Origin: an uncultured Clostridia bacterium
GTDB taxonomy: Bacteria; Bacillota; Clostridia; Christensenellales; Borkfalkiaceae
Direction of reading: 5' to 3'
Assembly: GCA_947626935.1 (NCBI GenBank)
Contig: CANQUD010000010.1
Span: 1 to 53,439, forward strand
DNA: 53,439 bases
Both the position numbers and the translations under genes were made by a program. Shown in pieces: positions 15,866 to 25,600 of the stretch (the stretch's first letter is position 1; each line of letters starts with the position of its first letter). Below the pieces are notes generated by a model that was given only the letters and a program-made list of their open reading frames with translations, was not told the DNA's origin and made no database searches.

Positions 15866-17860
15866 TTATTCCAGTTCAAACGCGCCCGTGTAGAGCTGGT
15901 AATATTTGCCCTTCTGTTCGATGAGCTGTTCGTGCGTGCCGCGCTCGATGATCCGTCCCTTTTCGAGGACCATGATCGCGTTGGAGTTCTTGACCGTCGA
16001 GAGCCTGTGCGCGATGACGAACACCGTTCTGCCTTCCATGAGTTTATCCATGCCCCGCTGGACGATCGCCTCGGTTCGGGTATCGATGGAAGAAGTCGCC
16101 TCGTCGAGGATCATGACGGGCGGGTCTGCGACCGCCGCCCTTGCGATCGAGAGAAGCTGCCGCTGCCCCTGCGAGAGATTGGCGCCGTTTTGATGGAGCA
16201 TCGTGTTGTACCCCTCGGGGAGCCTTTGGATGAAGTCGTCCGCCCCCGCAAGCTTCGCCGCCGCGATGCAGTCCTCATCCGTCGCGTCGAGCTTGCCGTA
16301 GCGGATATTCTCCATGACCGTGCCCGTGAAGAGGTTGGTGTCCTGCAGGACCATGCCGATCGCGCGGCGCAGTTCCCCCTTCTTGATCTTGTTGACGTTG
16401 ATCCCGTCGTAGCGGATCTTCCCGTCCGCAATGTCGTAGAAGCGGGTCAGAAGGTTGGTGATCGTCGTCTTTCCCGCGCCCGTTGCGCCGACAAAGGCGA
16501 CCTTCTGCCCGGGCTTTGCATAGAGGGAAATGTCGTGCAGGACGATCTTTTCGGGATCGTACCCGAAGTCGACGTTGAACATGCGGATGTCCCCCATGAG
16601 ACGGGTATACGTCACCGTGCCGTCCTCTTTGTGGGGATGTCTCCACGCCCAGATGCCCGTCCGCTCTTCGCATTCGACGAGTTCGCCGTCCACTTCCTTG
16701 GCGTTGACGAGGGTCACATACCCCTCGTCCGCCTCGGGCTTCTCGTCGATGAGGGCAAAGATACGGGCGGCGCCCGCGAGGCCCATGACGACGGCGTTGA
16801 CCTGATTGGAGACTTGGTTGATGTTATTGGAGAACTGCCGCGTCATCTGCAGGAAGGAGACGATGAGCGCGACGTTGAATGCCTTGAGCGAGGCGTCCGC
16901 GTACACGCCGATCCCCCAGTTCGTGTTCTTGCCGATGATGAACACGGCGCCGACGACCGCGATGACGACGTAGAGCACATGCCCGATGTTCCCCAAAATG
17001 GGCATGAGCATGTTCGCGTAAGTATTTGCCTTGGTGGACTGGTCGCAGAGGTTCCCGTTGACCTTGTCGAAGTCCCTCTTTGCGGCTTCCTCATGGCAGA
17101 ACACCTTGACGACCTTCTGCCCGTTCATCATCTCCTCGATGAAGCCTTCCGTCTGCGCGACGGCGCGTTGCTGTCCGAGGAAGAATCTGCCCGCTCCCCC
17201 GCCGACGAACTTCGTCACGAAGAGGATGAGCACGACGCAGCCGAGCACGATGAGGGTCAGATAGACGCTGTACCAGATCATGATGAAGAAGAGGGTCACG
17301 ACCATGATGCCCGACGTCAGAAGCTGCGGGAGAGACTGGGAAATGAGCTGGCGGAGCGTATCGATATCGTTCGTGTAATAGCTCATGATGTCGCCGTGGC
17401 TGTGCGTGTCGAAGTACTTGATGGGAAGCTCCTGCATGCCGTTGAACATCGCCTCGCGCATGCTCTTGAGATACCCTTGCGTCATGATCGCCATGAGCTG
17501 CTTGTCGATCGCCCCCGCGACGAGGGAGACGACGTACAGCCCGATGAGGGTGAACATGAACGTGCAGATCTTCCCGCCGTACAGTCCCCAGAAGTCGATC
17601 CCTTGGATGAGTTCGGCGTGAACGACACCTGCGGCGTCGGTCGCGGTCGTCGTGGCGTAATCGATCGCCTCTTCCACGACCGTGAAGATCCTCTGCATGA
17701 AGATCGAGGGCAGCGCGGAGATGACGGCGTTGCAGACGATGAGGATGAGCGCGACGACGAGCATTCTCGGATAGAAGTGATAGACGGACTTGAGGATCCG
17801 CTTGAAAGTCCCCTTGGGTGCAGCGGCATGCGGTGCGCCCTTCATTCTCATGTTAGGCAT
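15866..17860 (-). CDS. ABC exporter subunit with canonical ATP site
   Basis: A 664-residue half-transporter: six membrane helices in residues ~25-320, then a nucleotide-binding domain. Walker A is GATGAGKTT, signature LSQGQRQL, Walker B VMILDEATSSID with the catalytic Glu, and switch His in IAHRLSTV. An extra stretch of about 40 residues before the ATPase domain (VDGELVECEERTGIWAWRHP) is longer than usual. The start at 17860 follows GGTGAGGACA and overlaps the previous gene by 8 bases. It pairs with that gene to form a heterodimeric exporter of the LmrCD/BmrCD type. Such pumps move drugs, lipids or peptides; the substrate here is unknown. Confidence 0.9.
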   Translation of the reverse strand: MPNMRMKGAPHAAAPKGTFKRILKSVYHFYPRMLVVALILIVCNAVISALPSIFMQRIFTVVEEAIDYATTTATDAAGVVHAELIQGIDFWGLYGGKICTFMFTLIGLYVVSLVAGAIDKQLMAIMTQGYLKSMREAMFNGMQELPIKYFDTHSHGDIMSYYTNDIDTLRQLISQSLPQLLTSGIMVVTLFFIMIWYSVYLTLIVLGCVVLILFVTKFVGGGAGRFFLGQQRAVAQTEGFIEEMMNGQKVVKVFCHEEAAKRDFDKVNGNLCDQSTKANTYANMLMPILGNIGHVLYVVIAVVGAVFIIGKNTNWGIGVYADASLKAFNVALIVSFLQMTRQFSNNINQVSNQVNAVVMGLAGAARIFALIDEKPEADEGYVTLVNAKEVDGELVECEERTGIWAWRHPHKEDGTVTYTRLMGDIRMFNVDFGYDPEKIVLHDISLYAKPGQKVAFVGATGAGKTTITNLLTRFYDIADGKIRYDGINVNKIKKGELRRAIGMVLQDTNLFTGTVMENIRYGKLDATDEDCIAAAKLAGADDFIQRLPEGYNTMLHQNGANLSQGQRQLLSIARAAVADPPVMILDEATSSIDTRTEAIVQRGMDKLMEGRTVFVIAHRLSTVKNSNAIMVLEKGRIIERGTHEQLIEQKGKYYQLYTGAFELE

Positions 17861-19790
17861 TGTCCTCACCCCCTTTCTCGGCGCCCCTCTTAGGGGAGCT
17901 GTCACCATCGGCGGTACTCTCGGCGCCCTTGCTCATACCCCCTCCATGGGAGGGGGGTAGGGGGGTGGGTTCCCCCATCTCTCCAAAAGACGTGACCGCC
18001 TTGCCGCCCTTGTTCTGGGTGGTGTAGACCTCGGTATAGATCGCATTCGTGCCGAGGAGCTGCTCATGGGTACCTACGGCGTCGATGTGACCGTTGTCCA
18101 TGATGATGATACGGTCTGCGTCCTCGACGGAAGAGGTGCGCTGGGCAATGATGATCTTCGTCGTCGAGGGGATATACTCGCGGAACGCCTTGCGGATGAG
18201 GGCGTCCGTGTGCGTATCGACGGCGGACGTCGAGTCGTCCAAAATCAAGATCTTGGGCTTCTTCAGAAGGGCGCGGGCGATGCAGAGACGCTGTTTCTGT
18301 CCGCCCGAGACGTTCGTGCCCCCCTGCTCGATGTATGTATCGTACTTTTGGGGGAAGGTCTGGATGAACTCATCCGCCTGCGCAAGACGGCAAGCCTCTT
18401 CGAGTTCCTCGTCCGTGGCGTCAGGATCCCCCCAGCGCAAGTTCTCCTTGATCGTCCCCGAAAAGAGGACATTCTTCTGGAGCACGACGGCGACCTGATT
18501 GCGGAGAGACTCGAGATCGTACTCTCTGACGTCCCTTCCGCCCACCTTGACGCTCCCCTCGGTCACGTCATAGAGACGGGAAATGAGGTTGACGAGGGAC
18601 GTTTTCGAAGAACCCGTGCCGCCGATGATGCCGATCGTCTCGCCCGACTTGATGTGCAGGTCGATGTCCTCGAGCACGTTCTTCTCCGCCGTCGCGGAAT
18701 ACTTGAAGCTGACATCGTCGAAGTCGATGGAGCCGTCCGCGACCTCGTGAACGGCGTTTTCGGGGCTGTGCAGCGTGGATTCCTCTTTCAGGATCTCACA
18801 GATACGCCTTGCGCTCTCGACAGACATCGCGATCATCGCAAAGGTCATGGAGAACATCATGAGCGAGGTCAGGATCTGCATGCCGTAAACGACAAGCTGG
18901 GAGACCGACCACACCGTGAGCGGCGAACCCGACTCCGTCAGGATGTCGGAGATGTTCGTGGTCTTGAGAATGAGATAGGACCCCAAGAAGAGCACCGTCG
19001 AGAGCACGCCGTAGAAGAAGAGCTGCATGACGGGGTTGTTCCATGCGAGGATGCGCTCCGCCTTGGTGAAGTCCTTTTGCACGTCCGTCGCGGCGCGGTC
19101 GAACTTCTCCTTTTCGAAGTCCTCGCGGACGTAGGACTTGACGACGCGGATGCCCGAGATGTTCTCCTGCACCGATTCGTTCAAGTTATCGTACTTCTTG
19201 AACACGCGGCGGAAGAGAGGCATCGTTCTCCACATGATGAAGAAGAGGATCGCCGCAAGCGGCACGATGACCGCCAAAAAGATCCACGCGAGGCTTCCCC
19301 CCATCACAAACGCCATCACGACGGAGAACACCATCATCATGGGGCTTCTGACCGCGACGCGAATAATCATCATGAACGCCATCTGTACGTTCATGATGTC
19401 CGTCGTCATGCGGGTGACAAGGGAAGGAGTGGAGAACTTGTCGATGTTCTCGAAAGAAAACTCCTGTACTTTGTAGTAGAGGTCTTGGCGGACGTTCTTC
19501 GCAAAGCCGCACGACGCCCTCGCGCAGACGGCACCCGCCGCCGCGCCGCAGATGAGAGACAGAATCGCCATTCCGACGAGAATGAGCGCATACTGCCCCA
19601 CGCCGAGGGTCCGCCATGTGACGCCCGAACCGGTCGCCCACAGCCCCGCGCCGCCTTGGATCGCCTCGCCGAGCAGGGTGATGGCAAAGGGAATGAGGCA
19701 TTCGAGGATGACCTCAAACGTGACGAAGATGGGCGAAAGAATTGTAGAGACCTTATATTCTCTGATACATTTTGCAAGGATCTTGAGCAA
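17853..19790 (-). CDS. ABC exporter subunit with degenerate ATP site
   Basis: A 645-residue half-transporter with six membrane helices and an ATPase domain: Walker A GGTGSSKTS, signature VSGGQKQR, Walker B ILILDDSTSAVD. The usual catalytic Glu after Walker B is Asp, and the switch His is Gln (IIIAQRTSS), as in the non-catalytic half of heterodimeric exporters. The start is TTG at 19790, directly after GGAGGTGATCG. The last ~45 residues (from TPLPPSHGGG on) are low-complexity and are encoded by dispersed palindromic repeat DNA (17871-17965), so they are probably an acquired extension. It is cotranscribed with the partner gene. Confidence 0.9.
   Translation of the reverse strand: MLKILAKCIREYKVSTILSPIFVTFEVILECLIPFAITLLGEAIQGGAGLWATGSGVTWRTLGVGQYALILVGMAILSLICGAAAGAVCARASCGFAKNVRQDLYYKVQEFSFENIDKFSTPSLVTRMTTDIMNVQMAFMMIIRVAVRSPMMMVFSVVMAFVMGGSLAWIFLAVIVPLAAILFFIMWRTMPLFRRVFKKYDNLNESVQENISGIRVVKSYVREDFEKEKFDRAATDVQKDFTKAERILAWNNPVMQLFFYGVLSTVLFLGSYLILKTTNISDILTESGSPLTVWSVSQLVVYGMQILTSLMMFSMTFAMIAMSVESARRICEILKEESTLHSPENAVHEVADGSIDFDDVSFKYSATAEKNVLEDIDLHIKSGETIGIIGGTGSSKTSLVNLISRLYDVTEGSVKVGGRDVREYDLESLRNQVAVVLQKNVLFSGTIKENLRWGDPDATDEELEEACRLAQADEFIQTFPQKYDTYIEQGGTNVSGGQKQRLCIARALLKKPKILILDDSTSAVDTHTDALIRKAFREYIPSTTKIIIAQRTSSVEDADRIIIMDNGHIDAVGTHEQLLGTNAIYTEVYTTQNKGGKAVTSFGEMGEPTPLPPSHGGGMSKGAESTADGDSSPKRGAEKGGEDNA
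17871..17965. repeat. Dispersed repeat inside a coding region
   Basis: The segments CGCCCCTCTTAGGGGAGCTG and CCCCCTCCATGGGAGGGGGG match the intergenic repeat family seen at 48110-48450 and 52830-53439. Here the repeat stays in frame and encodes the C-terminal tail of an ABC exporter subunit. Confidence 0.65.
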
Positions 19791-19861
19791 ACGATCACCT
19801 CCGAAAGCAAAAAACGGATAAAAGGCGCAAACTCCCCGAGGAATTCACGCGACATTTCTAT

Positions 19862-19890
19862 ACTATACCATTGATAAGAAAAAAAGTCAA
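19862..19890 (-). promoter_or_regulatory. Promoter of the ABC exporter operon
   Basis: TTGACT (19885-19890), 17-base spacer, TATAGT (19862-19867) on the minus strand. The predicted leader is about 65 bases to the TTG start. Confidence 0.8.
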
Positions 19891-19934
19891 CTTTTGTGCG
19901 CCCCTCATTTGTCTTTTCACAGAAAAAACATATT

Positions 19935-20190
19935 GAGCGCCCGCGCCCCTGCGGGGGCGAAATGAACGGTCTACGTCATTCCGAACAAAGTGAGGAATCT
20001 CGTGCTTGAAATTTCTCGCTACGCCACTTCGTCGCTTCGCTCCTCGTGCCGCGCTTGGAGCAATCAGAATTCGCGCGGGGCGAAATGACGTGGAAGTCAC
20101 GCGGGGCGAAATGACGTGGAAGTCACGCGGGGCGAAATGACGTGAAAGTTGCGCGGGGCGAAACGACGTAGAAGTCATGCGGGGCGAAAT
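19935..20190. repeat. Intergenic repeats with a 26-bp tandem array
   Basis: From about 20085 to 20190 a 26-base unit beginning GCGGGGCGAAATGACGTGGA is repeated about four times, two copies identical and two diverged. To the left lies a degenerate repeat (CATTCCGAACAAAGTGAGGA) of a kind common in bacterial intergenic DNA. No leader-like AT-rich flank, uniform spacers or cas genes are present. Confidence 0.75.
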
Positions 20191-20208
20191 TCGGGTGAGA
20201 CTGTTCCC

Positions 20209-20346
20209 ATGTCCTGCAACTACAAGGCGTACGACAAGAACGGCAACAGCCACGACGAAGAAAAGACCTATCTCAAAAGGGCACGACGCACGACCCTCCC
20301 GCCCCTTCAGCATGAAGGCGGCTACTGGGTCATGGACCACGACTAA
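20209..20346 (+). CDS. Possible small protein, 45 residues
   Basis: A short reading frame whose third codon positions are mostly C or G, like the surrounding genes. It encodes a charged peptide with CNYKAYDKNGN near the start and GGYWVMDHD at the end. GGTGAG lies about nine bases before the ATG. It is followed by a terminator. No family is recognised, and part of its upstream region is repeat DNA, so it may be a gene remnant. Confidence 0.4.
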   Translation: MSCNYKAYDKNGNSHDEEKTYLKRARRTTLPPLQHEGGYWVMDHD

Positions 20347-20357
20347 GCCCCATTCGG

Positions 20358-20392
20358 AAAAGAGCGCTGCCTCATCGGCAACGCTCTTTTTT
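20358..20392. terminator. Bidirectional terminator between small gene and bioY
   Basis: Arms AAAAGAGCG and CGCTCTTTT enclose a 15-base loop, with T-runs on both sides. Confidence 0.8.
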
Positions 20393-20964
20393 CAAACATA
20401 TCTTTCAATTTTTACCGTCAGAACTGCCGCAACGGCAAGTTTTATGAGGTCGGGCAGAATGTAGGGAACCACGCAGAGCATCAGCGCCGACATCACCCCG
20501 ATTCGGTCCCCCGAACCGTTGTTATAGACGGTGAGAAACCAGACGGTTCCAAAGAAGTAGCACACGGTGAGCCCGAGAAGCATGGCCAAATACAGCATGC
20601 CGCATCGCAACCATCGGTTCCGAACGGAGATATGCCTCGCGGCTGCGGGAATGAGGACCGCAAAAACAAAGCCGAGAATGTAACCGCCCGTCGCGCCGAA
20701 CAGTGCCGCCGCGCCTGCCTTGAACCCCGCAAACACGGGGATCCCGACGAGTCCCATGAGAACATAGACGGCGACCGCCGCCGTTCCCCGCTTCACCCCC
20801 ATAAGTCCCCCGACCGCCGCAACGGCAAAGGTCTGCAGGGTAAACGGGACCTCTCCGATGGGCAGGGAGATCCACGCACATACGGTGATGAGCGCGACCC
20901 CGACGGCAATCAAAGCGGCCTCCTTTGCCGCGCTATCCTGACGCTTGGAAGCAATTTTTTTCAT
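20392..20964 (-). CDS. bioY: BioY biotin transporter S component
   Basis: A 190-residue integral membrane protein with about six helices. It matches BioY: PFTLQTFAVAAVGGLMG in the first loop and helix, then LMGLVGIPVFAGFKAGAAAL and GATGGYILGFVFA, the conserved biotin-binding and helix-packing segments. It captures biotin and works alone or with a shared ECF energizing module, none of which is encoded nearby. Seventeen or so basic and polar residues precede the first helix. No clear promoter or biotin-repressor operator is seen upstream. Confidence 0.92.
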   Translation of the reverse strand: MKKIASKRQDSAAKEAALIAVGVALITVCAWISLPIGEVPFTLQTFAVAAVGGLMGVKRGTAAVAVYVLMGLVGIPVFAGFKAGAAALFGATGGYILGFVFAVLIPAAARHISVRNRWLRCGMLYLAMLLGLTVCYFFGTVWFLTVYNNGSGDRIGVMSALMLCVVPYILPDLIKLAVAAVLTVKIERYV

Positions 20965-21049
20965 GCGAAACTACCAAAAAAAGCAACTTATGTCGCGATT
21001 TTCGCTCCTACCCCTCCCGCGGAGGGAGATGTCACGAAGTGACAGGGAG

Positions 21050-21089
21050 TGAATGCGGCGGCGGGGGGATTGCCCCGCCGCCGCATTCA
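21050..21089. repeat. Long GC-rich hairpin after metK
   Basis: Arms GTGAATGCGGCGGCGGGG and CCCCGCCGCCGCATTCAC form an 18-bp stem with a four-base loop. It lies just past the metK stop and may stop transcription or protect the mRNA 3' end. No T-run follows. Confidence 0.7.
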
Positions 21090-21098
21090 CCGCAATTT

Positions 21099-22265
21099 TT
21101 ATTTTTCAACGCAATACTTCTTGAGGTCCCCTCGGTCGGTCTGTTCCCAAGGATAACTGTCCCTGCCGAAATGCCCGTAAGAGGCGGTCTGCCCGTAGAT
21201 GGGACGGCGCAGGTCAAGTTTCTTGATGATCGCCGCGGGACGCAGGTCAAATTCCTTTCTGACGATCTCCGCGATCTCATCGTCGGGCAGTTTTCCCGTG
21301 CCGAACGTGTCGACAAACACCGAGACGGGGCGTGCGACCCCGATCGCATAGGCGACCTGCAGTTCCATCTCATCGGCAAGCCCCGCCGCGACGACGTTCT
21401 TGCAGATGTACCGCGCCATGTAAGCGGCGCTCCTGTCGACTTTGGTCGGATCCTTTCCCGAGAAGGCGCCGCCGCCGTGGGGCGCTCTCCCCCCATAGGT
21501 GTCGACGACGATCTTCCTGCCCGTCAGCCCCGAGTCCCCCTCGGGTCCGCCGATCTCGAACCTGCCCGTCGGGTTGATGAAGTACTTCGTGTTCTCGTCG
21601 AGAAGTTCCTTCGGGATCACGTCCTTGATGACGAGTTCCTTCATGTCCCGCTCGATCTGTTCGTGCGTGACGTGCGTGTTGTGCTGGGCGGAAAGGACCA
21701 CCGTGTCGACGCGCACGGGCGTTCTCCCCTCGTATTCGACAGTGACTTGCGTCTTTCCGTCGGGACGAAGATAATCGACGAGTTTTTCCTTGCGGACTTC
21801 GGCAAGACGGTAGGCAAGCTTGTGCGCAAGGACGATGGGAAGAGGCATGAGTTCTTCCGTCTCGCGGCAGGCATAGCCGAACATCATGCCCTGATCGCCT
21901 GCGCCGATGGCGTCCTCTTCCTCGCCGCCCGCCTTCTTCTCCTTGGAAGCGTCCACGCCGAGGGCGATGTCGGGCGACTGCCCGTGAATGAGGGTGATGA
22001 TCTTGCACTTGTCGTAGGCGAAATCCCCCGCATAGTAGCCGATTTTTTGGATGACGGAACGAGCAATCTGTTCATAATCGACGTTCGCCCGCGTCGTGAC
22101 TTCCCCCATGATCATGAGAGTGTTGTAAGCCGCGCAGCATTCGACCGCCGCACGGGTGTTTTTGTCCTGTGCCAAAAGTTCGTCCAAAATGGCGTCGGAG
22201 ATGTTGTCACACACCTTGTCGGGGTGCCCTTCCGTGACGCTTTCGCTCGTAAAAAATCTTCTCAT
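21099..22265 (-). CDS. metK: S-adenosylmethionine synthetase
   Basis: A 388-residue enzyme making SAM from methionine and ATP in the cytosol. It begins [19 protein letters not shown] with the ATP-binding His-Pro-Asp, and carries [29 protein letters not shown] and [20 protein letters not shown], the P-loop-like and substrate motifs of the family. The length is normal. The start at 22265 follows GAGGAAACGCAT. It has its own promoter and a leader of about 19 bases, with no room for a SAM riboswitch. That contrasts with the elaborate leader of metNIQ in the same window. Confidence 0.96.
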   Translation of the reverse strand: MRRFFTSESVTEGHPDKVCDNISDAILDELLAQDKNTRAAVECCAAYNTLMIMGEVTTRANVDYEQIARSVIQKIGYYAGDFAYDKCKIITLIHGQSPDIALGVDASKEKKAGGEEEDAIGAGDQGMMFGYACRETEELMPLPIVLAHKLAYRLAEVRKEKLVDYLRPDGKTQVTVEYEGRTPVRVDTVVLSAQHNTHVTHEQIERDMKELVIKDVIPKELLDENTKYFINPTGRFEIGGPEGDSGLTGRKIVVDTYGGRAPHGGGAFSGKDPTKVDRSAAYMARYICKNVVAAGLADEMELQVAYAIGVARPVSVFVDTFGTGKLPDDEIAEIVRKEFDLRPAAIIKKLDLRRPIYGQTASYGHFGRDSYPWEQTDRGDLKKYCVEK

Positions 22266-22290
22266 ATGCGTTTCCTCGCCGTGTCTCTCT

Positions 22291-22319
22291 ATTATAGCGA
22301 AGGCAGGGAAAGATGTCAA
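22291..22319 (-). promoter_or_regulatory. Consensus promoter of metK
   Basis: TTGACA (22314-22319), 17-base spacer, TATAAT (22291-22296). Confidence 0.88.
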
Positions 22320-22327
22320 GTAATAAT

Positions 22328-22560
22328 GCGGGGGCGGCGGGCGCTTTTTGCGCCCGCCGCCCCCGCCCCCGTGTTCATGCAGAGCGCAGCGATGCATCCC
22401 ATTCAACCTACGGAGCAGGTGCGTCCCCTTGGCGCCCCCCTTGAGGGGGAGCTGCCGAGGCTGCCTTTGCCGAGGCTGAGGGGGTGTCCCGATTCGGAAT
22501 AACACCCCTTCTGCCCCTGCGGGGCACCCACCCCTCAAGGGGTGGGCAAGGAATGCGCCG
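22328..22560. repeat. Intergenic hairpin and dispersed repeat
   Basis: A 17-bp stem (arms GCGGGGGCGGCGGGCGC and its complement, 22328-22367) is followed by repeat-family DNA from about 22420 to 22560, with arms such as TTGCCCACCCCTTGAG and its complement. No gene is seen. Confidence 0.7.
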
Positions 22561-22590
22561 CACCACCCGCTTTCCCTCAAACATAGTCAA

Positions 22591-22620
22591 GGCGCCCGCC
22601 GACGAAAGTCGGCGGGCGCC
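22591..22620. terminator. Hairpin at the 3' end of the large BspA gene
   Basis: Arms GGCGCCCGCCGAC and GTCGGCGGGCGCC with a GAAA loop. The same design, with different arms, ends the other two BspA loci (40631-40660 and 52753-52780). No strong T-run follows. Confidence 0.7.
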
Positions 22621-22651
22621 TGCATCAAAAACCTTTCTTATTGCTCAAAAC

Positions 22652-25600
22652 TTATTGCTCAAAATACGTCACATTCCCATTTTTATCGATCGTCCCGTCC
22701 GTGCAGGTTACAGTGTAATTTCCTATGTGACTGTTCCACCCGCTTCCTTTCTTGATTGCTTGCCATTCTTTTACCGTTCCCTTAAATTGAATCTCCGTCA
22801 GACTACTGCACCACTCGAACGCCCACTCTCCAATCGAGGTTACGCTGTTGGGAATTGTGATGCTCTTCAGCCCGCTACAACTATAGAATGCATCCTCTCC
22901 AATCGAGGTCACACTGTCGGGAATGGTAATGCTTGTCAGCCCGCTACAACCCTTGAACGCATCATCTCCGATCATGGTCACGCTGTTCGGAATTGTAATG
23001 TTTGTCAACCCGCTGCAATAACCGAACGCACCATCTCCAATCGAGGTCACGCCGCTTCCGAGCGTCACACCCGTCAACCCGTTGCAACCAGAGAACGCAT
23101 AATCTCCAATCGAGGTCACGCTGTTCGGAATTGTAATGTTTGTCAACCCGCTGCAATCACCGAACGCACCATCTCCAATCGAGGTCACGCCGCTTCCGAG
23201 CGTCACACCCGTCAACCCGCTGCAACTACTGAACGCATGCTCTCCGATTGATGTCACGCTGCCGGGAATCGTGATGCTCGTCAGTCCGTCGCAATCATAG
23301 AACGCATAAGGCTTGATCTCAGTGATTTCATTGGGAATGGTAAGTTCTTTCACTTCCACATTGTTCACATAGAGGTGATGAGCATCACACAGCGGGTTGG
23401 CATCATGATCCCTAAAATTGATTTTACACCATGCCAAAAGATCGGAGATAATAACTTTTTCCAGTCTGCCACAATTCCCGAACGCCCGATATCCGATCGA
23501 TGTCACACTGTCGGGAATTGTTACGCTTGTCAGCCTGTCGCAGCTCTCAAACGCCCCATTCGGAATCGATTTGGTCCCTGTCCGAATGGTGTATGAACCT
23601 GAAATCGTATTTTGTGCCTCAATAAGGTGATTGCCGATATAGAGGACACCGCTATTGTCCCAATGACTTTGATCATTATAATACGCCGTACTCCAGAACG
23701 CAAAATCTCCAATCTCTGTCACGCTGTCGGGAATCGTTATACTTGTCAGCCCGCTGCAATTCTCAAATGCCCATCTTCCAATAAATGTCACACTATCTGG
23801 AATTGTTACGCTCGTCAATCCGCTACAATTACTGAACGCATAATCTCCAATCGATGTTACACCGTCGGGAATGATGATTGCACCCTTGACAGCATGAGGA
23901 ATAAGAATAAATTCTGTTTTTTCTTTGTTATATAGAATCCCGTCTTGACTGCTGTATTTTGGATTGTCAAGTGAAACAGTTATGCTTGCCAGTCCACTGC
24001 AACCCGAAAACGCAGAATATCCAATCTTAGTTACGCCGTTTCCAATCGTCACGCTCGTCAGCCCGCTACAACCATTGAACGCATAACTTCCAATCGAGGT
24101 CACGCTATCGGGAATTGTTACGCTCGTCAATCCGCTACAACCCGAAAACGCACTTCTTCCAATCGAGGCCACGCCGTCGGGAATGATGCTGTTTTTACAA
24201 CCGAAAACCAATGTTTTTGTTTCAATTTTAATCAGACAATCCTGTTCATTCCGATAGATTTTATTGCCTTCCGCTACCGTAATATGTTCAAGCCCACTAC
24301 AACCTGCAAAAGCTGCCGCTCCAATGGATGTCACGCCGTTGGGAATCGTTATACTTGTCAGCCCATGGCAACCGTAGAACGCAGAATCGCCAATTGCTGT
24401 CACACTGTCTGGAATTATGCTGTTTTTACAGCCCAAAATCAATGTTTTTGTTTCGATTTCGATCAGACAATCCTGTTCACTCCGATAGACCTTATTGCCT
24501 TCCGTTACCGTAATATGTTCAAGCCCGCTGCAACCCTCAAACGTATACTTTCCAATTGCTGTCACACTGTCTGGAAGCGCAATGTTCGTCAATCCACTGC
24601 AACCCTTGAACGCAGAATCACCAATTGCTGTCACACTGTCTGGAAGCGCAATGTTTGTCAATCCACTACAACCCGAAAACGCATAGTCTCCAATCTGGGC
24701 CACACCACTTCCAATCGTCACACTCGTCAGCCCGCTGCAGTCCTGGAATGCATAACTTCCAATTGAGGTCACGCTGTCGGGAATTGTAATACTCGTCAGC
24801 CCGCTGCAGTCCTGGAATGCATCACTTCCAATTGAGGTCACGCTGTCGGGAATTGTAATACTCGTCAATCCGCTACAACCCGAAAACGCAGATTTTCCGA
24901 TTGATGTAACTAATTTTTTATTATAATACTTTGGAATAACAATTTCCCTTGATTCGCAACTTCCTCTTCCTGTCACTGCAACGGTAGAATCATCTATATC
25001 CTCATAGCGCAACCCTAAACTTGCAAATTGTCCCCCGCAAGCGCACAAGCCGTTTTCAAACTTATGCTCATGCCCTTCTTTGGCATACACGGTGCCGCCG
25101 ATTTTGAGAACGTCCTTTTGAATCGTTCCTTCCATTTCGATTTTGGACATTCCCGTCTTGTCCATGCCGCCCGACGCGTCATAGGTGAGCTTCACGTTTT
25201 CGCCGTCGAAGATGATCTCGCCCTTGTTGCCGTCCGCATCCTGCCATGTGCCGCCCGAGAGCTTGTAGAACCGCTCCATGTTGTATTCTTCCGTCTCGCC
25301 ATTATAGACATAGTAAACGCCGTTGTGGCGGTTGGCAATAGCAACGGGAACCGCGACGCCGACAATGACGGCGACGACGAGAATCATGGAAACCACAACC
25401 GCCGCCTTTTTGTGCTTTTTCAGCCAAGTTTCAAAGTCCGTGGGTTGCGCTGCCGCGATTCTCCTTTCCTGCGCTTTGACGAGCACGGGATAGGTATTCC
25501 TCTGATACCTTGCCAAAAGAGCGCAGATGACGGCAGCAACGCATCCGATCAACGAAAACACGAGCGTCAGAATGGGAGCCGCGCCCGCCGTGAAGATACC

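Noticed and set aside
20085-20190. Possible CRISPR array
   Set aside because: The repeats are directly joined with no spacers of regular length, and no cas genes are in the window.
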